A stretch of DNA of 64,000 bases, from contig NZ_JAKOIW010000009.1 of the NCBI RefSeq assembly GCF_022206305.1, positions 3,893 through 67,892 of the forward strand, in the 5' to 3' direction. Position numbers and translations under genes: made by a program. Under the pieces are notes generated by a model that worked only from the letters and a program-made list of their open reading frames with translations, was not told where the DNA came from and did no database searches. This DNA comes from Gordonia sp. 'Campus'. Lineage in GTDB: Bacteria; Actinomycetota; Actinomycetes; Mycobacteriales; Mycobacteriaceae. The number at the start of each line of letters is the position of its first letter. The stretch's first letter is position 1. Shown here in pieces: positions 54,475 through 61,414 of the stretch.

Positions 54475-55344
54475 TCAGGTGAGTGCGAGGGCCACCGCGG
54501 TGACCACCGCCCACGCCAGCATCGCCTTCCCGGTCGAACCGATCGATGCGATCAGGCCGGGGCCGACGGCTCCGGTGCGGACCGGCGTGTAGGCCTGCCA
54601 CAGCAACGGGAACGTCAGCAGGGCGAGCAGCGCCCAGGGAGTCGCGAACGCGAGGGCGACGCTCATCACGAGAGGAGTCAGCAGCAGCACCGCGAACAGG
54701 GTGCGGGTGCGAGCATCGCCGAGTCGGACGGCGAGCGTGATCTTGCCGGATTCGGTGTCACTGGGGATGTCTCGCAGATTGTTGACGACCAGCACACTGC
54801 TCGAGATCGCGCCGACGCCGACGGCGCAGGCCAGCCCGATCCAGTCGACCCGGCCCGAGGCGACGAACTGCGTGCCGAGCACCGCGACCAGCCCGAAGAA
54901 GGTGAACACGGCGACCTCGCCCCAGCCGGCGTACCCGTACGGCCGCTTGCCCCCGGTGTAGAACCATGCGCCGGCGATGCAGACCGCCCCGACCAGGACC
55001 AGCCACCAGGCCGTCGCGATCGCGAGTACCAGTCCGCACACCGCACCGATCCCGAAACACAGGAACGCGGCGGTCTTGACCGACCTGGGGGACGCCGCGC
55101 CCGATCCGACGAGTCGCATCGGGCCGACCCGATCGTCGTCGGTGCCGCGTACGCCGTCGGAGTAGTCATTGGCGAAGTTCACGCCGATGATGAAGGCCAT
55201 CGCGACGGCGAGCGCCAGCACGGCCTTCCACCACGAGATGCCGCCGTGGTGCAGCGACGCGCCGACCCCGGCCACGACCGGAGCCACCGCGTTGGGGAGC
55301 GTGCGCGGACGAGCGCCCTGGATCCACTGCGTTGGGGTAGCCAC
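54475..55344 (-). CDS. menA: 1,4-dihydroxy-2-naphthoate polyprenyltransferase
   Basis: A 289-residue UbiA-family membrane enzyme that attaches the polyprenyl chain to dihydroxynaphthoate in menaquinone synthesis. The two Asp-rich motifs [14 protein letters not shown] and [14 protein letters not shown] bind Mg-diphosphate; eight to nine hydrophobic helices are visible. Start GTG 55344 ([26 protein letters not shown]). A DUF559-type nuclease gene cassette lies between it and menE, both minus-strand genes. Confidence 0.94.
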   Translation of the reverse strand: MATPTQWIQGARPRTLPNAVAPVVAGVGASLHHGGISWWKAVLALAVAMAFIIGVNFANDYSDGVRGTDDDRVGPMRLVGSGAASPRSVKTAAFLCFGIGAVCGLVLAIATAWWLVLVGAVCIAGAWFYTGGKRPYGYAGWGEVAVFTFFGLVAVLGTQFVASGRVDWIGLACAVGVGAISSSVLVVNNLRDIPSDTESGKITLAVRLGDARTRTLFAVLLLTPLVMSVALAFATPWALLALLTFPLLWQAYTPVRTGAVGPGLIASIGSTGKAMLAWAVVTAVALALT

Positions 55345-55388
55345 GCGTCGATCCTGCCACGGCGCCGTCGCCCCGCCGGCGCCGCGTG

Positions 55389-55437
55389 GGTGTCGCACTT
55401 CGTGTCGGTGGACGACACGAAGTGCGACGTCTGCCGG
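55389..55437. repeat. Left hairpin repeat flanking the second nuclease gene
   Basis: GTCGCACTTCGTGTCG (55392-55407), a five-base loop GTGGA, then the exact reverse complement (55413-55428): a perfect 16-bp stem. The first 33 bases (GGTGTCGCACTTCG through CGACACGAA) are identical to the copy at 56369-56417, which lies in the same orientation. Confidence 0.9.
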
Positions 55438-55462
55438 GCGGCCGGAACGCAGGGAACCGGCC

Positions 55463-56362
55463 ATGGCGCGAATGCGTCTGAGTCCTGTGCGCCTGCCGAC
55501 GAAACTCCGCGACCTCGCCCTCGACCGTGACGGTGTCCTGACCGCCGCGGATGCGCGTCTGCACGGACTGGACCGGTCAGCCGTGCGCCGTCGGGTCGAC
55601 GCGGGGGAGTGGGTCCGGGTCCATCCACGGATCTACCGACTCGCCGACCACCCGGAGACCGATCGCACGCGAATCAGGATCGCGACGTTGTCGGTGGGAC
55701 AGCACGCGGTTCTCTCCGGTCATGCGGCAGCCTGGTGGCTGGGCATCGTGGACGAGTGCCCCGCGACCACGATGGTCACCGCGCCGCGCGGGCGGCACGG
55801 CGCACCCGTGTCCGGTGTGCGGATCATCAACCGCGCCCTCGACGACGCCGACGTGCTGACCCGCCGGGACCTGCTCGTCACAGGCGTCGCGTTGTCGGCG
55901 CTGGAAGGTGCGGTCGAGAGCGGGGTGGAGGTCATCGACCACGCTCTGCAGAAGAAGCTGATCACCGTCGAGCGACTGGGCGAGGCGTACGAACGTCGAC
56001 GCCGATGCCTCGGCGCCGCAGGCATGGCCCCGATGGTCGAGTTGTTGGAGTCCGGTGCGCGCTCCGCGGCCGAGCGCCTCGCCGTGACCGTTCTGCGCAA
56101 CGGCGAGCTCGGGGGTTGGATGGCCAACCACCCGGTTGCCGGGTACGAAATCGATCTGGCCTTCGTGCGCGAGCGGGTCGCGGTGGAGATCGACGGCTTC
56201 GCGTTCCACCGCGACGCCACGACTTTCCAGCGTGACCGGACTCGCCGCAACGCTCTCATCGCCGACGGATGGACCGTCCTCAACTTCACCTGGGGCGACC
56301 TCCGCGACCGGCCCGAGTACGTGGTGGCGAGTGTCCGACAGGCGCTCGAGGTCGCGGCGTGA
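55463..56362 (+). CDS. AbiEi/DUF559-type putative endonuclease-domain protein (bracketed by hairpin repeats)
   Basis: A 299-residue protein. The N-terminal winged-helix AbiEi-like domain ([40 protein letters not shown]) and central region ([15 protein letters not shown]) lead to a C-terminal DUF559/VSR-like PD-(D/E)XK domain: [51 protein letters not shown]. It is the same family as the gene at 36.3 kb, with low identity by eye. Proposed roles (antitoxin-like regulator, nuclease) are not proven. ATG 55463 is chosen; a second ATG at 55472. The gene runs opposite to menA and menE and is bracketed by near-identical hairpins 25 bp before the start and 8 bp after the stop. Confidence 0.85.
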   Translation: MARMRLSPVRLPTKLRDLALDRDGVLTAADARLHGLDRSAVRRRVDAGEWVRVHPRIYRLADHPETDRTRIRIATLSVGQHAVLSGHAAAWWLGIVDECPATTMVTAPRGRHGAPVSGVRIINRALDDADVLTRRDLLVTGVALSALEGAVESGVEVIDHALQKKLITVERLGEAYERRRRCLGAAGMAPMVELLESGARSAAERLAVTVLRNGELGGWMANHPVAGYEIDLAFVRERVAVEIDGFAFHRDATTFQRDRTRRNALIADGWTVLNFTWGDLRDRPEYVVASVRQALEVAA

Positions 56363-56368
56363 TCGTAG

Positions 56369-56417
56369 GTGTCGCACTTCGTGTCGGTGGACGACACGAA
56401 ACGCGACATCTGTCGGA
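56369..56417. repeat. Right hairpin repeat flanking the second nuclease gene
   Basis: Same 33-base block as 55389-55421, starting 6 bases after the stop codon of the nuclease gene. The right arm has two changes (AC for GT), so the hairpin is imperfect here. It lies 8 bp before the stop of menE on the other strand. Confidence 0.88.
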
Positions 56418-56424
56418 GCAACCC

Positions 56425-57606
56425 CTACGTCGTCGAGCCGAACCTGTCCCGCAGGGCCCGACGGTCGTACTTGCCGGGGCCGCGCAGGGGGAGCGCGTCG
56501 ACCTCGACGACGTCGCGCGGGGCGGCGTACCGATCGAGACGTTCGGTCACCGAACCGCGAATCCGGCTGACATCCAGCTGTTCTCCGGGGCGTACGACGA
56601 CGAAGGCGACGACCTTCTCGCCCAGGCGGGCATCGGGGAGACCCACGACGGCGCATTCGGCGACTGCCGGGTCGTCGACGATCACGGCCTCGACCACCTG
56701 CGGTACGACGGTCAGGCCGCCGGTGGAGATGGCCTCGTCGGCTCGTCCGACGATGGTGAGCGTCCCGGTGTCGTCGACGGAGCCGAGATCATCGGTACGA
56801 AACCAGCCGGGCTCGGCGAAGGCGGGATGGTCGGGCCGGTACCGGTAGCCGTGGGCGACGACGGGCCCGCCGAGCATCACCCGGCCCACACCGTCGGGTG
56901 CGGGGTCGACGATCCGGACCTCGACGCCGTCGAGCGGGGTGCCGTCATAGACGCACCCGCCGGCGGTCTCGCTCATCCCGTAGGTCGCGACGATCGGCAG
57001 ACCCTCGGCGAGTGCTCTGTCCTGCAGGGGTTTCGGGGTCGCCGCACCGCCGACGAGGATCGCGTCGAGACCGCGGGAGGCCGCCGTCGCGCCGGCGTGG
57101 TCGAGGACCTTGACGAGTTGGGTCGGTACCAGGGAGGTGTAGCGCCGCGGGCCGTCGAGGTCGGCGACCGCGCGTGCGTAGGACGCCGGATCGAAGCCGT
57201 CGGCCAGGTCGAGGGCGGCCGGGGTGTGTCCGGCGGCGAGCGCGCGCAGGAGAACCTGGAGTCCGGCGATGTGGTGCGGGGCGAGGGCCAGCAACCAGTT
57301 GCCGGGGCCGCCCAAACGCAGAGCGGTCGAACGCGCCGACGCCGCGAGGGTCGACGGCGAGTGCTGGGCGCCCTTGGGTGTGCCGGTCGATCCGGAGGTC
57401 GAGATGACGAGCGAGAACGCCTCGTCGATCGGCTCCCCTACCCCCAGAGCGGTCGCGAGTTGGGTTGCGGCACGGTCGGTTGCGGCACGGTCGGACTCGG
57501 GAACCGGGGCGTACGCCGACGCCCCGTCGAGGATGGCCCGGACGTCGTCGAGGCGGTCGACGACCGCCGGTGTGGAAGGCAGCGGCAGCGGGCGGAGGAC
57601 CTTCAG
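56425..57606 (-). CDS. menE: o-Succinylbenzoate-CoA ligase, apparently with a CTG start
   Basis: A 393-residue adenylate-forming ligase of menaquinone synthesis. STSGSTGTPKGAQ is the P-loop, then LAPHHIAGLQVLLRAL, VGGAATPKPLQ, TYGMSETAGGCVYDGTPLDG, GWFRTDDLG, GRADEAISTGGLTVVPQ and GPGKYDRRAL. No ATG, GTG or TTG lies in frame before TTG 57324 at the GGPGN block, which is past the P-loop; CTG 57606 (CTG AAG GTC CTC) overlaps the previous stop as CTGA, the same overlap geometry used by neighbouring genes, and gives the expected (M)KVLRPLPLPS beginning. A rare CTG start is the best explanation, though a point mutation or sequencing error is possible. The neighbouring nuclease cassette lies just past its stop. 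Confidence 0.85.
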   Translation of the reverse strand: MKVLRPLPLPSTPAVVDRLDDVRAILDGASAYAPVPESDRAATDRAATQLATALGVGEPIDEAFSLVISTSGSTGTPKGAQHSPSTLAASARSTALRLGGPGNWLLALAPHHIAGLQVLLRALAAGHTPAALDLADGFDPASYARAVADLDGPRRYTSLVPTQLVKVLDHAGATAASRGLDAILVGGAATPKPLQDRALAEGLPIVATYGMSETAGGCVYDGTPLDGVEVRIVDPAPDGVGRVMLGGPVVAHGYRYRPDHPAFAEPGWFRTDDLGSVDDTGTLTIVGRADEAISTGGLTVVPQVVEAVIVDDPAVAECAVVGLPDARLGEKVVAFVVVRPGEQLDVSRIRGSVTERLDRYAAPRDVVEVDALPLRGPGKYDRRALRDRFGSTT

Positions 57607-57932
57607 GACGGCTCCCGACCGTCGTCGTCGAACGGCCAGCCGCGCGACGCCAGATGGTCGCGCACCCGCGCGATGTCGTCTTCGTGGGGCAGTTCCTGGG
57701 TGTAGCGGGTGATCTTCACCGCGGCATCGATCTTGGAGATGGGTTCGGGTGGGGGCGGGGACTCCCGCACCAACTCGACCGACACCCGCTCCACCTCGTC
57801 CTCGGTCAGCTGGCGGCGCAACAGCGCGACCAGGGGAATGTAGTCGCCCTGCGGGACGCCGTCCGGGTAACCGGCACGCAGCCAGTCCACGATCCTCTGC
57901 AGGAACGTCGGACGGTCCACGGGCGGCCTCAC
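57603..57932 (-). CDS. DUF3349 family protein (Rv0543c-like)
   Basis: A 109-residue soluble protein: PTFLQRIVDWLRAGYPDGVPQGDYIPLVALLRRQLTEDEV, then SKIDAAVKITRYTQELPHEDDIARVRDHLASRGWPF. This is the conserved DUF3349 helical fold of mycolata, next to menE in mycobacteria. Function is unknown. GTG 57932 overlaps the previous stop (GTGA). Its own stop overlaps the CTG start of menE. Confidence 0.9.
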   Translation of the reverse strand: MRPPVDRPTFLQRIVDWLRAGYPDGVPQGDYIPLVALLRRQLTEDEVERVSVELVRESPPPPEPISKIDAAVKITRYTQELPHEDDIARVRDHLASRGWPFDDDGREPS

Positions 57933-58210
57933 TTGTATCCGAAGGGGAAGATCTTGAACCCGGTGTAGTAGAAGATCGTCTGTCTGGTGATCCAGAGGAT
58001 TCCGGTGAGGATCACCAGGATGACGACACCGAAGATCACATACGCCAGGGTCTTCAGCGCGGGATGCGGCTCCTGCGGGGTCCCGTCGGCGTTCTCGCCC
58101 CCGGACCCGAGGGTCTGCAGGCGGAGTCCGACCGCGAAGAGCGCGGGAAGGCCGGCTCCCAACAGTAGTCCGACGACCAGGACCTTGCCGATGGCTTCGA
58201 CGGTCTCCAT
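57929..58210 (-). CDS. Small two-helix membrane protein (Rv0544c-like)
   Basis: A 93-residue protein with two membrane helices: IGKVLVVGLLLGAGLPALFAVGLRL and LAYVIFGVVILVILTGILWIT, joined by a short acidic loop, ending in FYYTGFKIFPFGYK. Mycobacteria keep the same gene between pitA and the DUF3349 gene. Function is unknown; a link to phosphate transport is conjecture from position. ATG 58210 is one base past the pitA stop. Confidence 0.85.
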   Translation of the reverse strand: METVEAIGKVLVVGLLLGAGLPALFAVGLRLQTLGSGGENADGTPQEPHPALKTLAYVIFGVVILVILTGILWITRQTIFYYTGFKIFPFGYK

Positions 58211-58211
58211 G

Positions 58212-59489
58212 TCAGACCGTCCGCTCGGGATCGCGTTCGATGATCTCCGCGGGGATGGTCGGCGGGACGGGCAGCGTGGATTCGGCGTCCCCGTCCCAGG
58301 CGTCCCCGTCCCAGGTGTCACCCTCCCAGGCGTCGTTGACGTTCTGGTGATCGACCTTGTTGCGCTGGGCCCGCCAGTACATGTAGCCCGACGCGACCAC
58401 TAGCAGCGCGAAGATGATGACCGAACCGGTGACATCGCCGAAGAGGTGCGCGAGGTAGTAGCAGACGGCGCCGACGGCTCCGGCCGCCGGCAGCGTGGTC
58501 ACCCAGGCGACGCCCATCCGGCTCGCGACCGACCAGCGGACATGGGCGCCCTTGCGTCCGAGGCCCGACCCCAGGATCGACCCGGTGGCGACCTGGGTGG
58601 TCGACAGCGCCATGCCGGCCGCGCTGGAGGTCAGGATGATGGCCGCCGACGACGCCTCGGCCGCCATCCCCTGCGGGGCGGTGATCTCCACGAGGCCCTT
58701 GCCGAGGGTGCGGATGATCCGCCAGCCGCCGAGGTAGGTGCCGATCGCGATCGCCGCGGCACAACTGAACACCACCCAGAAGGGGAGTCCGTGGCTCACG
58801 CTCGAGGCGTCGAGGTGCCCGGTCGCGATGAGGGCCATCGCGATCACGCCCATCGTCTTCTGCGCGTCGCCAGTGCCGTGGGCCAGTGAGACCAGCGACG
58901 CGGTCGCGACCTGGCCGTAGCGGAAGCCGTCCTCCTTCGCGCCGTCGGCGATGCGCCGGGTGATCACCAGGACCAGCCAGGTTCCGCATGCGGCGACGAT
59001 GCACGCGATCACCGGCGCGAGCAGGGCCGGGATCAGGATCTTCGACGTGATCCCGGACCAGTTGATGCCGTCGACGCCGATGGCCGCGAGGCCCGACCCG
59101 ATGAGGCCGCCGAACAGCGCGTGCGAGGAACTCGACGGCAGGCCGAACAACCAGGTGAGGAGATTCCAGAGGATTCCGCCGATCAGGCCGGCGAAGATGA
59201 TCAGCAGCGCCGTCGTCGCCGACAGTCCGGCGACGAGTTCACCGGCATCGGGCCCGGACGTCTGCTGGATGTCGAGGACGTCCTTGGTGATCGTGGCCGC
59301 GACCTCGACGGACAAGAATGCGCCGACGAGGTTCAGGACCGCCGAGACGCCCACCGCGACCTTGGGCCGGAGCGCGCCCGTCGCGATGGAGGTGGCCATC
59401 GCGTTGCCGGTGTCGTGGAAGCCGTTGGTGAAGTCGAAGCCGAGGGCTGTGATCACCAACAGCACCAGGATCAGCATTTCGCCGCTCAT
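58212..59489 (-). CDS. pitA: Low-affinity inorganic phosphate transporter PitA
   Basis: A 425-residue PiT-family symporter moving metal-phosphate with protons. The two inverted signature motifs are GFDFTNGFHDTGNAMATSIATGAL near the N-terminus and the second copy around ALSTTQVATGSILGSGLGRKGAHVRW. About ten hydrophobic segments are visible. The last 60 residues are acidic with four WxGD(A/T)WDGD-like repeats. ATG 59489. The PitA-small membrane-DUF3349-menE order is the mycobacterial one and suggests one operon. Confidence 0.94.
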   Translation of the reverse strand: MSGEMLILVLLVITALGFDFTNGFHDTGNAMATSIATGALRPKVAVGVSAVLNLVGAFLSVEVAATITKDVLDIQQTSGPDAGELVAGLSATTALLIIFAGLIGGILWNLLTWLFGLPSSSSHALFGGLIGSGLAAIGVDGINWSGITSKILIPALLAPVIACIVAACGTWLVLVITRRIADGAKEDGFRYGQVATASLVSLAHGTGDAQKTMGVIAMALIATGHLDASSVSHGLPFWVVFSCAAAIAIGTYLGGWRIIRTLGKGLVEITAPQGMAAEASSAAIILTSSAAGMALSTTQVATGSILGSGLGRKGAHVRWSVASRMGVAWVTTLPAAGAVGAVCYYLAHLFGDVTGSVIIFALLVVASGYMYWRAQRNKVDHQNVNDAWEGDTWDGDAWDGDAESTLPVPPTIPAEIIERDPERTV

Positions 59490-59631
59490 GGCAACGATTG
59501 TCGGGTCTGGGGTCCGTAATCCCCAAAATCTCGTCGCGCTTTCGTTGCGATCCGGCCCCTGTGCAGGGAGGCTATCGTACGTTCAGCAGACCCCTCGGCA
59601 ACCGCGCTTCTCTGTGGAAGAATCCGACGTC

Positions 59632-60696
59632 ATGACATCGATGAAGCTGGGCATGCCGATCAACTACGCGGGCGACTTCCGCGAGACCATCAACAATCTC
59701 GCCGACTTCGAGGCGGCGGGTGTCGAGCGCATCGCGGTGCCGGAGGCCTACAGTTTCGACGCCGTCTCCCAGCTCGGTTACATCGCGGCGAAGACCGAGA
59801 CGATGGAGTTGCAGACGGCGATCCTGCCGATGTACTCGCGTACCCCCACCAACCTGGCGATGACGGCGGCCGGCCTCGACTACATCAGCGGCGGGCGGGC
59901 GGTGCTCGGTATCGGCGCGTCCGGTCCGCAGGTGATCGAGGGCTTCCACGGCGTCAAGTACGACTACCCGCTGGGCCGCGCACGTGAGCACGCCGAGATC
60001 TGCCGGATGGTCTGGCGCCGCGAGAAGCTCAACTACCAGGGTAAGCACTACACCCTCCCGCTCGACGAGGAGCACGGTGGTTCCGGACTCGGCAAGCCGC
60101 TGAAGATCATCAACCACCCTGTGCGCGACAACATCCCGCTCCTCCTCGCCGCCATCGGGCCCAAGAACATCGAGCTCGCCGCCGAGATGTTCGATGAACT
60201 CCAGCCGATCCTGTTCCACCCCGAGCAGATCGACGCCGCCTTCGGTGAGTCCCTCGCGGCGGGCCGGGCCAAGCGCGATCCGTCGCTGGGCGAACTCGGC
60301 ATCGTGGTGCAGTCCACCGCACGCATCTCCGACGACGCCGAGCAGATCGACAACGCCAAGCAACTCGTCCGCCATCACGCCGCGCTCTACATCGGTGGAA
60401 TGGGCGCCCGCGGCAAGAACTTCTACAACCAGCTGGCCATCCGGTACGGGTACGCCGACGAGGCCAAGCTCATCCAGGACCTGTACCTCGACGGCAAGAA
60501 GATCGAGGCGGCCGCGGCGGTCCCCGAGGATCTCGTGAACTCGATGTCGCTGATCGGGTCCAAGTCCGAGGTCGCCGAGCGCGTTGCCGCATTCCGCGAA
60601 GCGGGGGTCACGTGCATCCTCGCCTCGCCCACCGCACCGACCCACGCCGAGCGGGTCACCGAGGTCGAGCAGCTGCGCGACATCTTCGGCAGCTGA
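59632..60696 (+). CDS. LLM-class F420-dependent oxidoreductase
   Basis: A 354-residue luciferase-like monooxygenase-fold protein. GMPINYAGDFRETINNLADFEAAGVERIAVPEAYSFDAVSQLGYIAAKTETMELQTAILPMYSRTP is a hallmark N-terminus of the F420-dependent TIGR03559-type group, with LDYISGGRAVLGIGASGPQV and LIQDLYLDGKK later. The cofactor is probably F420 and the substrate unknown. ATG 59632; a TATCGT element at about 59573-59578 could be its -10. It stands alone between pitA (divergent) and the peptide synthetase. Confidence 0.88.
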   Translation: MTSMKLGMPINYAGDFRETINNLADFEAAGVERIAVPEAYSFDAVSQLGYIAAKTETMELQTAILPMYSRTPTNLAMTAAGLDYISGGRAVLGIGASGPQVIEGFHGVKYDYPLGRAREHAEICRMVWRREKLNYQGKHYTLPLDEEHGGSGLGKPLKIINHPVRDNIPLLLAAIGPKNIELAAEMFDELQPILFHPEQIDAAFGESLAAGRAKRDPSLGELGIVVQSTARISDDAEQIDNAKQLVRHHAALYIGGMGARGKNFYNQLAIRYGYADEAKLIQDLYLDGKKIEAAAAVPEDLVNSMSLIGSKSEVAERVAAFREAGVTCILASPTAPTHAERVTEVEQLRDIFGS

Positions 60697-60718
60697 CCCA
60701 CCCCCACCTTCTCTTCAT

Positions 60719-60755
60719 CGACACGGCGGCCCTTCGGGGCCGCCGTGTCGTATTT
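60719..60755 (+). terminator. Terminator of the F420-type oxidoreductase gene
   Basis: A 14-bp GC-rich stem (60719-60732 with 60737-60750), TTCG tetraloop and following TATTT, 22 bp past the stop. Confidence 0.9.
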
Positions 60756-61414
60756 GTGCAGACGGCTCGACCGCCGAATGTTCGGCGGCGGTGGTCATGC
60801 ACAATTCCGAGACATTCACAAAAGTTCGACGGCTGTCCGAGACCGTGAATTCGGAGCTACGGCTATATGCGTTTTCGACGAATTCCCAGACGCGGCCCAA
60901 TGCTTTTATCGTCGGCCGGCGAAATGGTCACAACGGTGCCCTCGCCCCGAGTTGTGGGCCGACTGGCCGTCCCATAGGCTCTTGGTATCCCGCTCGGCGC
61001 GCAACGGTATTCACGAGAATCGCCAGTGTGACGATGGTGCCGGGAAAAGGCTGTTCGTGCTGGTGAAGCGCATGTCAAAGAATGCGGGACACCGCGCGGG
61101 CGGTGGCCGGAACCCGGGTCATGCCGGATAAGGCGGATACCCGAGAACGCGGTACCGACGGAACAACCGGTGGGCGGACAAGAGGACGGCACATGGTGAG
61201 TGGTGAGGCAAGGCGTTGATTTCCTCGGCGCCCGCGTTTCGTTCATGTGGACGACGCATGCCCTTTTCCCGTATGCCGATCGAGTGCGAGACGGGAGCTC
61301 GCGCGCGCGTGAATCGATGGGTCAGGATGTCAGTTCGGGGACCGGGGGGAACAGACGGTCGGCCTGGCCCATGAGGTCGAGGCTCACCCGACCGGTGAGT
61401 GACGGACGGCGCGC
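60756..61414. other. 660-bp noncoding region upstream of the peptide synthetase
   Basis: The region is noticeably more AT-rich than the rest of the window (for example around 60800-60960). Frames such as 60745-61131 lack family-like or codon-biased sequence. It probably holds the promoter and regulator sites for the NRPS, but I see no sure box or riboswitch. Confidence 0.5.

Noticed and set aside
55389..56417. Insertion sequence
   Set aside because: There is no transposase and no target-site duplication that I can see; the flanks are hairpins in the same orientation, and the gene is a DUF559-type protein.
60745..61131. Gene in the gap before the NRPS
   Set aside because: The frame has no recognisable domain, a mixed composition and no ribosome-binding site.
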